From NCBI GenBank assembly GCA_944381475.1, contig CALWLH010000077.1, forward strand, positions 1-43,565: a DNA stretch of 43,565 bases, given 5' to 3'. Both the position numbers and the translations under genes were made by a program. This document shows positions 32,278 to 40,580 of the stretch, piece after piece (positions within the stretch are counted from its first letter, which is position 1; each line of letters begins with the position of its first letter). Under the pieces are notes generated by a model. The model was given only the letters and a program-made list of their open reading frames with translations. It did no database searches and was not told the DNA's origin. Source of the stretch: an uncultured Lachnospiraceae bacterium (GTDB lineage: Bacteria; Bacillota; Clostridia; Lachnospirales; Lachnospiraceae).

Positions 32278-32306
32278 ATTATACTTGCGGCGAAAAAGTT
32301 TGTAAA
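32278..32306 (-). promoter_or_regulatory. Sigma-A promoter of abfA
   Basis: TTTACA (32301-32306) and TATAAT (32278-32283) on the minus strand with a 17-base spacer, just after the aldo/keto reductase gene. The leader also has a small GGCT/AGCC hairpin before the twin-hairpin element. Confidence 0.75.
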
Positions 32307-32345
32307 GAAACAAAATCTAAAGATTTTATAATAGCTTTTTCAGGA

Positions 32346-33527
32346 TTACTGTTTCTTCCTGCTTTTTCTGAATATGAATTTACAGCCCGCGTCCGCCGCA
32401 TGAAAGATCGGCGTTTCCAGCTTTCTCCTGGCATTGTCCAGCTCCTGGCGGATTTGGATGCCCTGGGGGCAGTGCCCTTCGCATTTTCCGCACTTTTTAC
32501 ACAGGGACGCATAGGTCGGAGCCGCCTTAAAGGTTGTACACTTCAAATACTCCAGCAATGCTGTTCTTGGATTATCCGTGTAGCATTCGTTATAGCAGCG
32601 GAATACCCCGGGAATGTCCACCCCGAAGGGGCAGGGCTGACAATAGCCGCATCCTGTGCATGGGACCTTTATTCGTTCATTGATAGCCTCCTTCACGGTT
32701 TCCAGCATCCGCTTTTCTGTTTCAGAGAGCATTCCCGCCCTGGCATTTTCCGCTATACGGATATTTTCCTCCAGCATCTCCATGGAATTCATGCCGGACA
32801 GAACACATGAAACCTCCTTCTGATCCCAGAGCCAGGAAAGCGCCCACTCTGCGGGACTGCGTTTTGGCTCCATACTCTTAAACGCTTCTATTGCTTTCGG
32901 AGGAAGATCGTTGACAAGTCTGCCCCCTCTTAAGGGTTCCATGATAATGACAGGAATCCCCTTTTCCCAGGCATATTCCACCCCTGCCCGTCCTGCCTGG
33001 GTATGCTCGTCCATATAATTATACTGTACTTGGCAGAACTCCCAGTCAAAGGCGTCCAGAAGCTTCTTAAAGTTCTGGGTATTCCCGTGATAGGAAAAGC
33101 CTATGCGGCGGATCTTTCCCTGCGCTTTTTTTTCCTGAAGCCATTCTATAATCCCCATTTTGACCAGCGAATTCCAGATATTGACATCCGGAAGCATATG
33201 TATGAGATAGTTGTCGATATAGTCTGTCTGTAAACGGGAAAGCTGCTCCCTAAAAAGCTTCTCCGCTCCCTCCACAGAGCCCATGAGATAGTGAGGAAGC
33301 TTGGTGGCAATGAGCATCCGGCTGCGGATGCCATTCCTCTTGATAATCTCCCCCAAAACCTTCTCACTGCTGCCATAGACATAGGCCGTGTCAAAATAAT
33401 TGATCCCGTGATCCAGGGCATAAAGAATTTCTCTCTCCACCTCCGCCACATCCGTTCTGCCGCCCTTTTTGGGAAAACGGAGGCATCCAAAGCCCAGTAT
33501 GGACATTTGAAGCATTCTCTTTTCCAT
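32346..33527 (-). CDS. Aldo/keto reductase with C-terminal 4Fe-4S ferredoxin-like motifs
   Basis: About 393 residues. The N-terminal aldo/keto reductase barrel has the catalytic Tyr region NYFDTAYVYGSSE, Lys in ATKLP and His in YLIHM. The C-terminal part adds cysteine clusters CTGCGYCQPCPFGV and CKKCGKCEGHCPQGI typical of iron-sulfur oxidoreductases of anaerobes. Three ATG codons follow each other at the start, and the third (33527) has the best distance to TGAGGA. Earlier starts at 33530 and 33533 are possible. The substrate is unknown. It has a consensus promoter at 33596-33624. Confidence 0.92.
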   Translation of the reverse strand: MEKRMLQMSILGFGCLRFPKKGGRTDVAEVEREILYALDHGINYFDTAYVYGSSEKVLGEIIKRNGIRSRMLIATKLPHYLMGSVEGAEKLFREQLSRLQTDYIDNYLIHMLPDVNIWNSLVKMGIIEWLQEKKAQGKIRRIGFSYHGNTQNFKKLLDAFDWEFCQVQYNYMDEHTQAGRAGVEYAWEKGIPVIIMEPLRGGRLVNDLPPKAIEAFKSMEPKRSPAEWALSWLWDQKEVSCVLSGMNSMEMLEENIRIAENARAGMLSETEKRMLETVKEAINERIKVPCTGCGYCQPCPFGVDIPGVFRCYNECYTDNPRTALLEYLKCTTFKAAPTYASLCKKCGKCEGHCPQGIQIRQELDNARRKLETPIFHAADAGCKFIFRKSRKKQ

Positions 33528-33595
33528 CATCATTTCCTCAATCCCCTAATCCAATCATTGATTCTGTATGCAGATTTCCAGCCGCGTTATTTTTA

Positions 33596-33624
33596 ATTAT
33601 ACCTGAATCCAATTTTGATTGCAA
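33596..33624 (-). promoter_or_regulatory. Sigma-A promoter of the aldo/keto reductase gene
   Basis: TTGCAA (33619-33624) and TATAAT (33596-33601) on the minus strand, spacer 17 bases. Confidence 0.75.
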
Positions 33625-33732
33625 TCCGTTTTCCCAAAATGCTCCGGCGCCATCGACACCCAGTTTTTGTCACTCATATTTTAAATTGTTTCTTCTAATA
33701 ATATTCTCACGCAGCAAAAGAAAACCAAGCGT

Positions 33733-33803
33733 TTCTTGCCCCGGTATCTTTTTTGCGTATGCCGTCCATTGCGCACACTGCAAAAGATTCACCGGGGCAA
33801 GAA
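33733..33803. other. 71-base intergenic stem-loop
   Basis: TTCTTGCCCCGGT (33733-33745) pairs perfectly with ACCGGGGCAAGAA (33791-33803). Inside, ATCTTTT(TT)GC pairs with GCAAAAGAT with a two-base bulge, and the loop has TGCG/CGCA-type pairing options. It is the main content of the 33625-33894 gap, where no gene is supported. Too long for a terminator and without a U-tract; a small RNA or repeat is possible. Confidence 0.5.
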
Positions 33804-33894
33804 GGTATGATGGGTCATCTTTTCCCATAGGAAATATACAAAAGTTCAGTATACAAAGGATTTCAGCCTACGAAAGAAATGTTCAAAAGAAAAA

Positions 33895-33918
33895 GCTGCA
33901 CAGCCGCTGCTGTGCAGC
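33895..33918 (-). terminator. Terminator of lysC
   Basis: GCTGCACAG (33895-33903) and CTGTGCAGC (33910-33918), six-base loop, followed on the minus strand by TTTTTCTTTTG. A textbook intrinsic terminator 15 bases after the lysC stop. Confidence 0.9.
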
Positions 33919-33932
33919 ATGGTTACATAGTA

Positions 33933-35252
33933 TTAAATCTGAGTGGATACAAAAATATCATAAATAGCCTGGATGGCGCTCTCAAAATCCTTGTTTGCCA
34001 CCCCGATGATGATGTTCAGCTCCGAGGAGCCCTGGTCGATCATGCGCACATTGATGTGGGCATGGGCAAGCGCGGAGAAAATACGGCCTGCGGTGCCCCG
34101 GTTTTCCTTCATTCCTCTCCCGACAACTGCGATCAGGGCCAGATCCGTGACCAGATTCACGGTGTCCGGGCGAACCAGCCTGTTGATCTCAGAGAGCACC
34201 TGCTGCTCCTTCTCCTCAAATTCGCTCTGGTGAACGATTACGGTCATGGTATCAATACCGGAGGGCATGTGCTCGATGGAGATATGATTGTCCTCAAATG
34301 CCTGCAGAACCCGTCTGCAGAACCCGACCTCCGTATTCATCATATCCTTTTCAACGTGAACGCCTACAAAGCCCTTCTTGCCGGCAATACCAGTGATGGT
34401 ATAGTCGGACTTATTGCAGGTGCTCTGCACGATCATGGTACCCGGATCCTCCGGGGCGTTGGTGTTGCGGATATTAATAGGAATGCCTTCCTTTCTCACA
34501 GGGAAAATGGCTTCCTCATGGAGCACCCCGGCGCCCATATAGGCCAGCTCCCGCAGCTCCTTGTAGGTAATCAGTTTGATCACCTGGGGATTTTCTATAA
34601 TACGAGGGTCAGCCACCAAAAAGCCGGAGACATCCGTCCAATTTTCGTAGACGTCCGCCTTTATTGCTTTGGCTACAATGGAACCAGTTACATCTGAACC
34701 GCCTCTGGAAAAGGTTTTTACCCTTCCATCTGTGTAGGAACCATAAAATCCGGATATAACCGCATGCTCCACGCCCTCCAGACGCTTTGCCATCATTTCA
34801 TTTGTAGTTTCCGCGTCAAAATTGCCGTTATCATCAAAAATGATAACACCTGCAGGGTCAATAAACTCATATCCCAGGTAATCTGCAGCCACAATACCGT
34901 TCAGATACTCTCCGCGGGAAGCAGCATAGTCGCTGCCCGCATGATCTCGAAAATTCTCCGCGATCTTCTTAAATTCATCCTCCAGTGAAAGGGAAAGCCC
35001 CAGACCATCGATGATCTCCTGGTAACGCTGGCGAATTTCCTCCAGAACCTCTGTAAAATCCTCTCCCTGCTCAACAAGTCCGTATGCCTTATATAAGAGA
35101 TCCGTCACCTTTGTGTCTGCCGAAAACCGCTTCCCCGGTGCAGATACCACAACATAGCGGCGGCTTTCATCACTTCTGATAATCGCCCCTACCTTTTTAA
35201 ACTGTTCTGCACTTGCCAGTGAGCTTCCGCCGAACTTCACCACCTTTTTCAT
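33933..35252 (-). CDS. lysC: Aspartate kinase
   Basis: Phosphorylates aspartate, the first step to lysine, threonine, methionine and diaminopimelate. There are 439 residues from the ATG at 35252 (MKKVVKFGGSSLASAEQF). An in-frame extension upstream lacks a ribosome-binding site, whereas GGAGG lies nine bases before this start. The kinase domain has KFGGSS and FSRGGSDVTGSI. Two ACT regulatory domains follow (GKKGFVGVHVEKD and ALIAVVGRGMKENRG...). No lysine riboswitch is recognised in the short leader. It stands alone on the map. Confidence 0.95.
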   Translation of the reverse strand: MKKVVKFGGSSLASAEQFKKVGAIIRSDESRRYVVVSAPGKRFSADTKVTDLLYKAYGLVEQGEDFTEVLEEIRQRYQEIIDGLGLSLSLEDEFKKIAENFRDHAGSDYAASRGEYLNGIVAADYLGYEFIDPAGVIIFDDNGNFDAETTNEMMAKRLEGVEHAVISGFYGSYTDGRVKTFSRGGSDVTGSIVAKAIKADVYENWTDVSGFLVADPRIIENPQVIKLITYKELRELAYMGAGVLHEEAIFPVRKEGIPINIRNTNAPEDPGTMIVQSTCNKSDYTITGIAGKKGFVGVHVEKDMMNTEVGFCRRVLQAFEDNHISIEHMPSGIDTMTVIVHQSEFEEKEQQVLSEINRLVRPDTVNLVTDLALIAVVGRGMKENRGTAGRIFSALAHAHINVRMIDQGSSELNIIIGVANKDFESAIQAIYDIFVSTQI

Positions 35253-35355
35253 AATCATTAGCCTCCAACTCGATTTCCCCTGTATATAGTATACTAATCC
35301 CCTGTTGATCATGCAGCCAAACCGCTGATTTCGGATATCTGTACAGCGGGCATAG

Positions 35356-35814
35356 CTACAACAGTGCCATCACTGTTCCAACCACAAGCCCCAAAAGGAA
35401 GCCCCCTGCAACCTGCAGCGGGGTATGGCCAACAAACTCCTTTAAATGTTCCTCGGAGAACACCGGCCAATGTCCATCCGTCTTTGACATATCCATCAGC
35501 AGATTTAAAATCTTTGCCTGCTTCCCTGTCTCCAGCCGGACGCCGCAGGCATCGTGCATGACAATAATGGCCAGCATCGCCGTGATGGCAAACTGGAAGG
35601 AGTCCAGACCATATATAATGGCTGTGGCCGCGGCCATGGATGTGACTGTCGCGGAATGGGCGCTGGGCATACCGCCGTCGCCAAACAACCGCTCAAGCTT
35701 GAAGGTTTTATAAACCGCTGCATAAATCAGGGCCTTTAAAATCTGTGCAATCAACCAGGCAATAATCCCCGGCCATAATATGCGGTTGCTAAGCAGTAAC
35801 TGTAACTGTTCCAT
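35356..35814 (-). CDS. Divergent PAP2-family membrane protein
   Basis: A 152-residue membrane protein with about four hydrophobic segments, of the YuiD/DUF212 type related to acid phosphatase/vanadium haloperoxidases. The motifs GDGGMPSAHSATVTSMA and VMHDACGVRLETGKQA are characteristic, the latter carrying the conserved His and Arg. The activity of this family is not established; phospholipid phosphatase-like chemistry is suspected. GGGGGAG precedes the ATG. The AT-rich 259 bases between it and the plus-strand gene at 36074 hold the latter's promoter. Confidence 0.9.
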   Translation of the reverse strand: MEQLQLLLSNRILWPGIIAWLIAQILKALIYAAVYKTFKLERLFGDGGMPSAHSATVTSMAAATAIIYGLDSFQFAITAMLAIIVMHDACGVRLETGKQAKILNLLMDMSKTDGHWPVFSEEHLKEFVGHTPLQVAGGFLLGLVVGTVMALL

Positions 35815-35989
35815 GCTCCCCCTTTTCCAGCTGTATCTTTTTTTAAAACAATCTACAGTCTATTACAAAAAAAAGCAAAAGACAAGCCCTTTTCCAAAAA
35901 GTTTCTTTTTTTGTGCAGAATATGTTCAAAATGCTGTATTACTTTTTTCTGCAATCCCAAATATATTCAGAATATTATCCGAAAAGCTG

Positions 35990-36018
35990 TTGAAAAAAAT
36001 GTTTTTTTTTGATATATT
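35990..36018 (+). promoter_or_regulatory. Candidate sigma-A promoter of the channel-like gene
   Basis: TTGAAA (35990-35995), 17-base AT-rich spacer, TATATT (36013-36018), about 55 bases before the start at 36074. Confidence 0.6.
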
Positions 36019-36073
36019 TATTTCGGCTCCTGTTAAAGGGCTAAAAATTATTTATGAGAGGAGACTACATACG

Positions 36074-36970
36074 ATGGACTTTTTATCAGATCTTTTAAAC
36101 GGTCTGGGCAATTTTGTATTTGCTATCATCATTCTGATTTTAGCGGTCATCATTGCCTATGTAGCCAAGAGCCTTGTGCTCAAATCACTGACAGCTCTTC
36201 ACTTTGAGCAGCATCTTTCAAAGCTGGGAATCAACGACACCTCCACAAACAGCGCCATGTCCTTTGTGGGCAAGCTGGTGTAGTTTGTGGTATTTCTGCT
36301 TTCCCTTCCCGGCGTTCTCTCCAAGCTCGGACTGAGCAGCATCACAGCGCCTATTACAAGCCTGGTATCCACCTTCATCAGCTACATTCCAAAGCTTCTG
36401 GCTGCGGGCATCATCATCGCAGTGGGCATCTTTGCAGCTGACCTGATCAAGCAGATCCTGCTGCCTCTGCTGAAGGCAACCAAGATTGACAATCTTCAGA
36501 AGTCCTTAGGAATCAAGGCTTCTGAGAAGACCACGCTTTCTTCTCTGATTGCGGAAATCGTAAAGTATCTGCTGATTCTGTTCTTTGTAGTTCAGGCCAT
36601 CAACGCGCTGGATTTAAGCGTCCTGTCCCGTGTAGGCTCCTCCATCATCAGCTACATTCCTGCGGTTCTGTCCTCCGTCATCATCGTGATCGTAGCTATG
36701 CTTGCAGGAAAGGCACTGGAGAATGTAATCGTAAAGGCAGCGCCTAAGGCAAAGGGGGCAGCTCTTCTGGCAAAGATCATCGTTTATATCTTTGCAGGCT
36801 TCATGGTTTTATCCCAGCTGGGCTTCTCCTCCACCATCATCAACACCGCCTTTACCCTGATCCTGGCCTCTGTGTGCATTGCAGCAGCCATCGCCTTTGG
36901 TATCGGCGGAAGAGATTTTGCTAAACATCAGCTGGACAAGCTGGAGAAGAAGATTGACGACAATTTCTAA
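36074..36970 (+). pseudogene. Small-conductance channel-like membrane protein interrupted by an amber codon
   Basis: One continuous frame of 299 codons from ATG 36074 (AGGAG upstream) is interrupted only by TAG at codon 70 (36281-36283). Both sides match one family: repeated TM_helix/MscS-related units, seen as FVFAIIILILAVIIAYVAKSL before the stop, and ISYIPKLLAAGIIIAVGIFAADLIKQILLP and ISYIPAVLSSVIIVIVAMLAGKALENVI after it. The conserved context GKLV-stop-FVVFLLSLPG suggests a former Tyr codon (TAT or TAC to TAG). GTG at 36287 could restart translation of the last 227 residues. A recent nonsense mutation, readthrough or a sequence error are the options. Promoter and terminator are intact. 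Confidence 0.8.
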
Positions 36971-36995
36971 TCCACTCTTCTTTAAGGGAAAAATG

Positions 36996-37021
36996 ATGGC
37001 ACCGGTTCAAACCGGTGCCAT
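36996..37021 (+). terminator. Terminator of the channel-like gene
   Basis: ATGGCACCGGTT (36996-37007) and AACCGGTGCCAT (37010-37021), perfect 12-bp arms, followed by TTTTC. It begins 25 bases after the stop. Confidence 0.85.
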
Positions 37022-37087
37022 TTTCAACGTGTCAAACCCAAGCTTCCAAATAATAGCTGAAATATTTTCCCATTATCTTTTCCTAAA

Positions 37088-37116
37088 TTGCCAGTTAAGC
37101 GAAAATATGCTATGAT
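37088..37116 (+). promoter_or_regulatory. Sigma-A promoter of the PHP gene
   Basis: TTGCCA (37088-37093), 17-base spacer, TATGAT (37111-37116). Downstream in the leader, GCTGCTG (37164-37170) and CAGCAGC (37177-37183) form a hairpin whose six-base loop is ATAGGA, containing the only Shine-Dalgarno-like sequence of the gene. Confidence 0.65.
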
Positions 37117-37186
37117 ACCAGTGATATCCGTTCATAAGGCAAAGAAAGGAAAGCGGCGCTTACGCTGCTGATAGGACAGCAGCTTT

Positions 37187-38008
37187 GTGCCTATGAAATT
37201 TATGAAGCTTACAGACAACCACACCCATACATACTATTCCACCGACAGCCAGGCTCCTGTGCGGGCCCAGATCGAGGCGGCCATAGCCGCAGGGCTTTCC
37301 GGCATCACCTTCACAGATCACCTGGATCCGGAATTTCCCCTGGACGATTCCATGTTCATGTTTGATATCGATGCGTATTTTAAGGAGCTTCTGCCCCTGA
37401 AGGAGGAGTATAAGGAGCAGATTCAGGTCCTCATCGGTGCGGAAATCGGCATGCGGCCGAACCAGAAGGAGCTTCTTCCAAAGCTGGCCGCCTCCCATCC
37501 CTTTGACGTGGTCATCGGCTCCATCCATGTGGTGGACGGCTACGACCCCTACTATCCGGAATACTGGAGGGACTACGGGACAAAGAAGGGACTGGAGCGC
37601 TTCTTTGAGGTTACCAGGGAATGCGTCCGCATGTATGACTTTTTTGACACCCTGGGACATATCGACTACATCTTCCGCTACATGCCAAAGGAGGGGCCGC
37701 AGATGCACCCCATTGATTTTATACCCTTGATTGACGATATTCTCACAGAGCTAATCAGGAAGGGAAAGGCGCTGGAGGTAAACACCGCCGGCTGGAAATA
37801 CGGTATGCCCTACCCCCATCCCTGCCCGGAAATACTAAAGCGCTATTGTGCGCTGGGAGGAAAACGTCTAACCCTGGGCTCTGACGGACACAAGCCGGAG
37901 CACCTGGCCTATGACTTTTCCAGAATACCGGCCTATCTGAAAAACTGCGGGTTTACCGCGTACAGCAGATATGTGGGGCGGAAGGAGGAAGAGATCACGA
38001 TTCTTTAA
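37187..38008 (+). CDS. PHP-domain phosphoesterase (histidinol-phosphatase family, HisJ/HisK-like)
   Basis: About 270 residues. The metal-binding PHP motifs are DNHTHTYYS at the start, FTDHLDP, GAEIGM, IGSIHVVDG, LGHIDYIFRY and GSDGHKPE near the end. The family includes histidinol-phosphate phosphatase, but no other his gene is nearby, so the substrate is open. The start is uncertain: GTG 37187, ATG 37193 and ATG 37202 are all in frame. The AGGA at 37173-37176 fits GTG 37187 best and is held in a hairpin loop. Confidence 0.88.
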   Translation: MPMKFMKLTDNHTHTYYSTDSQAPVRAQIEAAIAAGLSGITFTDHLDPEFPLDDSMFMFDIDAYFKELLPLKEEYKEQIQVLIGAEIGMRPNQKELLPKLAASHPFDVVIGSIHVVDGYDPYYPEYWRDYGTKKGLERFFEVTRECVRMYDFFDTLGHIDYIFRYMPKEGPQMHPIDFIPLIDDILTELIRKGKALEVNTAGWKYGMPYPHPCPEILKRYCALGGKRLTLGSDGHKPEHLAYDFSRIPAYLKNCGFTAYSRYVGRKEEEITIL

Positions 38009-38035
38009 AAATTTGCTTATAATACCATCAAAAAC

Positions 38036-38067
38036 AGGGTCCGGGGACATGCATGTCCTCAGACCCT
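38036..38067. terminator. Bidirectional terminator between PHP and porB genes
   Basis: AGGGTC ... GACCCT outer pairs with inner GGACATGCATGTCC form a long imperfect stem. On the minus strand it is followed by GTTTTTG, serving the por operon, whose last stop is about 70 bases away. On the plus strand TTGTGTTTC follows, serving the PHP gene. Confidence 0.75.
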
Positions 38068-38137
38068 TGTGTTTCTAAGTTTTAAGCTATAAATCAAAAT
38101 GAATATTTTTAATTTTGCAGTGGAGATGACGCTTCCA

Positions 38138-39082
38138 TCAGGCCTCGCACCGCTTCAGCAGTTCCTCCCAGCGTCTGTCCACCTCTGCCTGGAAGGCTTC
38201 GATCAGGTACTCGTTTCCAGGCTTAAACAGATGCTTGAAGCGTCCCTGGAGCTTTAAAAACTCTTCTATGGGAAGCTTTCTCTTGGGGGCGTAGTTTAGG
38301 ATCCACTTCCCCTCCACCACCTCAAACAAAGGCCAATAGCAGGTTTCCACGGCCATCCTGCAGATCTGGATGATGTCCGGGGCGTCATAACGCCATCCTC
38401 TGGGGCAGGGTGCGCAGATATTTAAAAACGCCGCGCCGGGGGTATAGATTGCCCGCTCGCTTTTGGTGTACAGATCCTTCATGTTGCCGATGAATGTGGT
38501 CTGGGCAACGTAAGGGATGTTGTGAGCTGCCATGATGGAGGCCAGATCCTTTCTGGCCTGGGGCTTTCCGTTTGACTGGATGCCGGTGGGGGTGGTGGTG
38601 GTGTCCGCAAACATGGGGGTTGCGGAGGAACGCTGGATGCCGGTGTTCATGTAGGCACCGTTGTCATAGCACACATAGACCATGTCGTGTCCCCGCTCCA
38701 TGGCGCCGGACAGGGACTGAAGACCAATGTCATAGGTGCCGCCGTCGCCGCCGAAGGTGATGAATTTATAGGTTTTGTCAAGCCTTCCCCTCTTTTTCAG
38801 GGCCTTGTATGCCGTCTCCACTCCGGAAAGGGTGGCGCCGGCATTTTCAAATGCATTGTGGATATAGCTGTCCTCGTAGGCGGTGTAGGGGTACATGAAG
38901 CTGGACACCTCCAGGCAGCCGGTGGCATTTCCCACAACCGCCTTATCACCGGGATGCAGGGCCTTCAATACATTTCTTACTGCAATGGTGCCGCCGCAGC
39001 CGGCGCACATTCTGTGCCCTGGGGCAAGATGCTCCTTGCGTCCCTGAATCTCTTTAAAATTAAATGTGGTATTTTCAGCCAT
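38138..39082 (-). CDS. porB: 2-oxoacid:ferredoxin oxidoreductase, beta subunit
   Basis: The thiamine diphosphate-binding subunit, 314 residues. It has the cluster-binding HRMCAGCGGTIAVR, NATGCLEVSS and the TPP/Mg motif FGGDGGTYDIGLQSLSGAMERG. The start MAENTTFNF at 39082 has GAGG eight bases upstream. A GTG nine bases earlier is less well placed. It is the last gene of porCDAB, ten bases after porA. The complex oxidises pyruvate (or a related oxoacid) to acetyl-CoA and CO2, reducing ferredoxin. A branched-chain (Vor) specificity is not excluded by sequence reading alone. Confidence 0.93.
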   Translation of the reverse strand: MAENTTFNFKEIQGRKEHLAPGHRMCAGCGGTIAVRNVLKALHPGDKAVVGNATGCLEVSSFMYPYTAYEDSYIHNAFENAGATLSGVETAYKALKKRGRLDKTYKFITFGGDGGTYDIGLQSLSGAMERGHDMVYVCYDNGAYMNTGIQRSSATPMFADTTTTPTGIQSNGKPQARKDLASIMAAHNIPYVAQTTFIGNMKDLYTKSERAIYTPGAAFLNICAPCPRGWRYDAPDIIQICRMAVETCYWPLFEVVEGKWILNYAPKRKLPIEEFLKLQGRFKHLFKPGNEYLIEAFQAEVDRRWEELLKRCEA

Positions 39083-39092
39083 CTGTCCCACC

Positions 39093-40277
39093 TCACTCTC
39101 TTAATCCCAGATAGGTATAATGATCCTCCGGCTTTGCGCCCTCCTCGGCGATGCGCGCCAGCCGCTCATAAACTCCATCGATCATATCCGTGGTCACGTC
39201 ACGGCCTGACAGGCCATAAATCATATTGATGGCGGGAGCCGTTACTCCTGCCCGATACATGGCTGCCATCAGTTCCGCGCCCAAGGGACCTCCCTGGGAG
39301 CTGTAGCTCTCACAGCGATCCATGATGGCCACCGCCTTACAGCCGCGAAGGGCCTCTGCCATCTCCTCCCCAGGGAAGGGTCTGAAAACCCGAACCTTTA
39401 ATAGTCCTGCCCTTACGCCCTTCTTACGAAGCTCGTCCACGCTGTCCTTGATGGTGCCGCAGGCGGAACCGATGGCAACGATGGCAATGTCCGCATCCTC
39501 CAGCTGATATTCCTCAAAAAGGCCGTAGCTGCGGCCGGAAATCTCCTCAAACTCCTTTGCCACGTCTAGGATCACCTGCTTTGCGTTCATCATGGCCTGG
39601 GCCTGGGCACGCTTTGCCTCCATACAGTAGGGGGAGTTGGCGTAGGGTCCCACAGACATGGACTCCTTGGGATTGAGCAGATAGTGCTCCGGGGTATACT
39701 CTCCAACAAAGGATTTCACCTTCTCGTCCTCCATTAGCTCAATATTTTCCACCGCATGGCTGGTGATAAAGCCATCCTGGCAGATCATGATGGGAAGCAT
39801 CACATCCGGATGCTCCGCAATCCGGTATGCCTGAACAAAATTGTCATAAGCCTCCTGGTTGGTCTCCGCATAGATCTGGAGCCAGCCGGAATCCCTGGCG
39901 CCCATGCTGTCGGAGTGCTCCGCATTGATGTTGATGGGGCCCGACAGGGCGCGGTTCACCACTGCCATGGCAATGGGGAGACGGTTGGAGGCCGCCACAT
40001 ATAATACCTCCCACATAAAGGCCAGGCCGCAGGAGGAAGTAGCGGTCATGGTTCTGGCTCCCGCCGCCTCCGCGCCGATAGCCGCAGACATGGAGCTGTG
40101 CTCGCTCTCCACCGGAATAAACTCTGTATCCATCTGACCATTTGCAATGTATGTAGACACAAACTGGGGAAGCTCCGTTGAGGGTGTGATGGGAAATGCG
40201 GGCATCACATCCGGATTAATCTGCTTCATGGCAAATGCAACCGCCTCATTTCCAGACATTCGTTCCTTGTATCCCAT
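39093..40277 (-). CDS. porA: 2-oxoacid:ferredoxin oxidoreductase, alpha subunit
   Basis: A 394-residue subunit contributing the substrate and CoA side of the active site. The N-terminus GNEAVAFAMKQINPDVMPAFPITPSTELPQ, the EFIPVESEHSSMSAAIGAEAAGAR segment with its catalytic Glu, and SSCGLAFMWEVLY are diagnostic. The C-terminal transketolase-like part ends VKVRVFRPFP...AVAIMDRCESYSSQGGPLG. The start codon follows directly after the porD stop, and a Shine-Dalgarno (GGAGGG) lies inside the end of porD, so translation is coupled. Confidence 0.94.
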   Translation of the reverse strand: MGYKERMSGNEAVAFAMKQINPDVMPAFPITPSTELPQFVSTYIANGQMDTEFIPVESEHSSMSAAIGAEAAGARTMTATSSCGLAFMWEVLYVAASNRLPIAMAVVNRALSGPININAEHSDSMGARDSGWLQIYAETNQEAYDNFVQAYRIAEHPDVMLPIMICQDGFITSHAVENIELMEDEKVKSFVGEYTPEHYLLNPKESMSVGPYANSPYCMEAKRAQAQAMMNAKQVILDVAKEFEEISGRSYGLFEEYQLEDADIAIVAIGSACGTIKDSVDELRKKGVRAGLLKVRVFRPFPGEEMAEALRGCKAVAIMDRCESYSSQGGPLGAELMAAMYRAGVTAPAINMIYGLSGRDVTTDMIDGVYERLARIAEEGAKPEDHYTYLGLRE

Positions 40278-40580
40278 TTATTTGCCCTCCTTCATCTCGA
40301 TTGCTCCGAAGGGGCAGGCCTTTACACAGATGCCGCAGCCCTTGCAGTGATTCAAGTCAAACTTATCCCTCCTGCCGTTTACCACGGGAATACAGGAATC
40401 CGGGCAGTAGGGGACACAGAGCAGGCACTGTCTGCACTTTTCCTCTAAAAACACCGGCGTGCTGGTTCTCCACTCTCCCGTTTCAAAATCCCTGGATGTG
40501 GCAGGCTCATGGATCTGCAGTCCTATGGTGAGATCCTGCCAGGGTGTGCTTTCGTTAATTTCCTTTGCCTTCAATGCCAT
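40278..40580 (-). CDS. porD: 2-oxoacid:ferredoxin oxidoreductase, delta (ferredoxin) subunit
   Basis: A 100-residue 2x[4Fe-4S] ferredoxin-like subunit passing electrons to external ferredoxin. Cysteine motifs are CRQCLLCVPYCPDSCIP and CKGCGICVKACPFGAIEM. The ATG shares one base with the stop of porC (TAATG), with GGAGG just upstream. Confidence 0.93.
   Translation of the reverse strand: MALKAKEINESTPWQDLTIGLQIHEPATSRDFETGEWRTSTPVFLEEKCRQCLLCVPYCPDSCIPVVNGRRDKFDLNHCKGCGICVKACPFGAIEMKEGK

Noticed and set aside
33686-33967. 93-codon frame in the gap before lysC
   Set aside because: Runs through the lysC terminator and the 71-base stem-loop, lacks a ribosome-binding site and any family signal.
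37111-37128. GATACC/GATATC half-palindrome as another member of the dispersed repeat family
   Set aside because: Too short and lacking the GGTCAAA/TTTGACC core; it overlaps the promoter -10 box, so likely chance.
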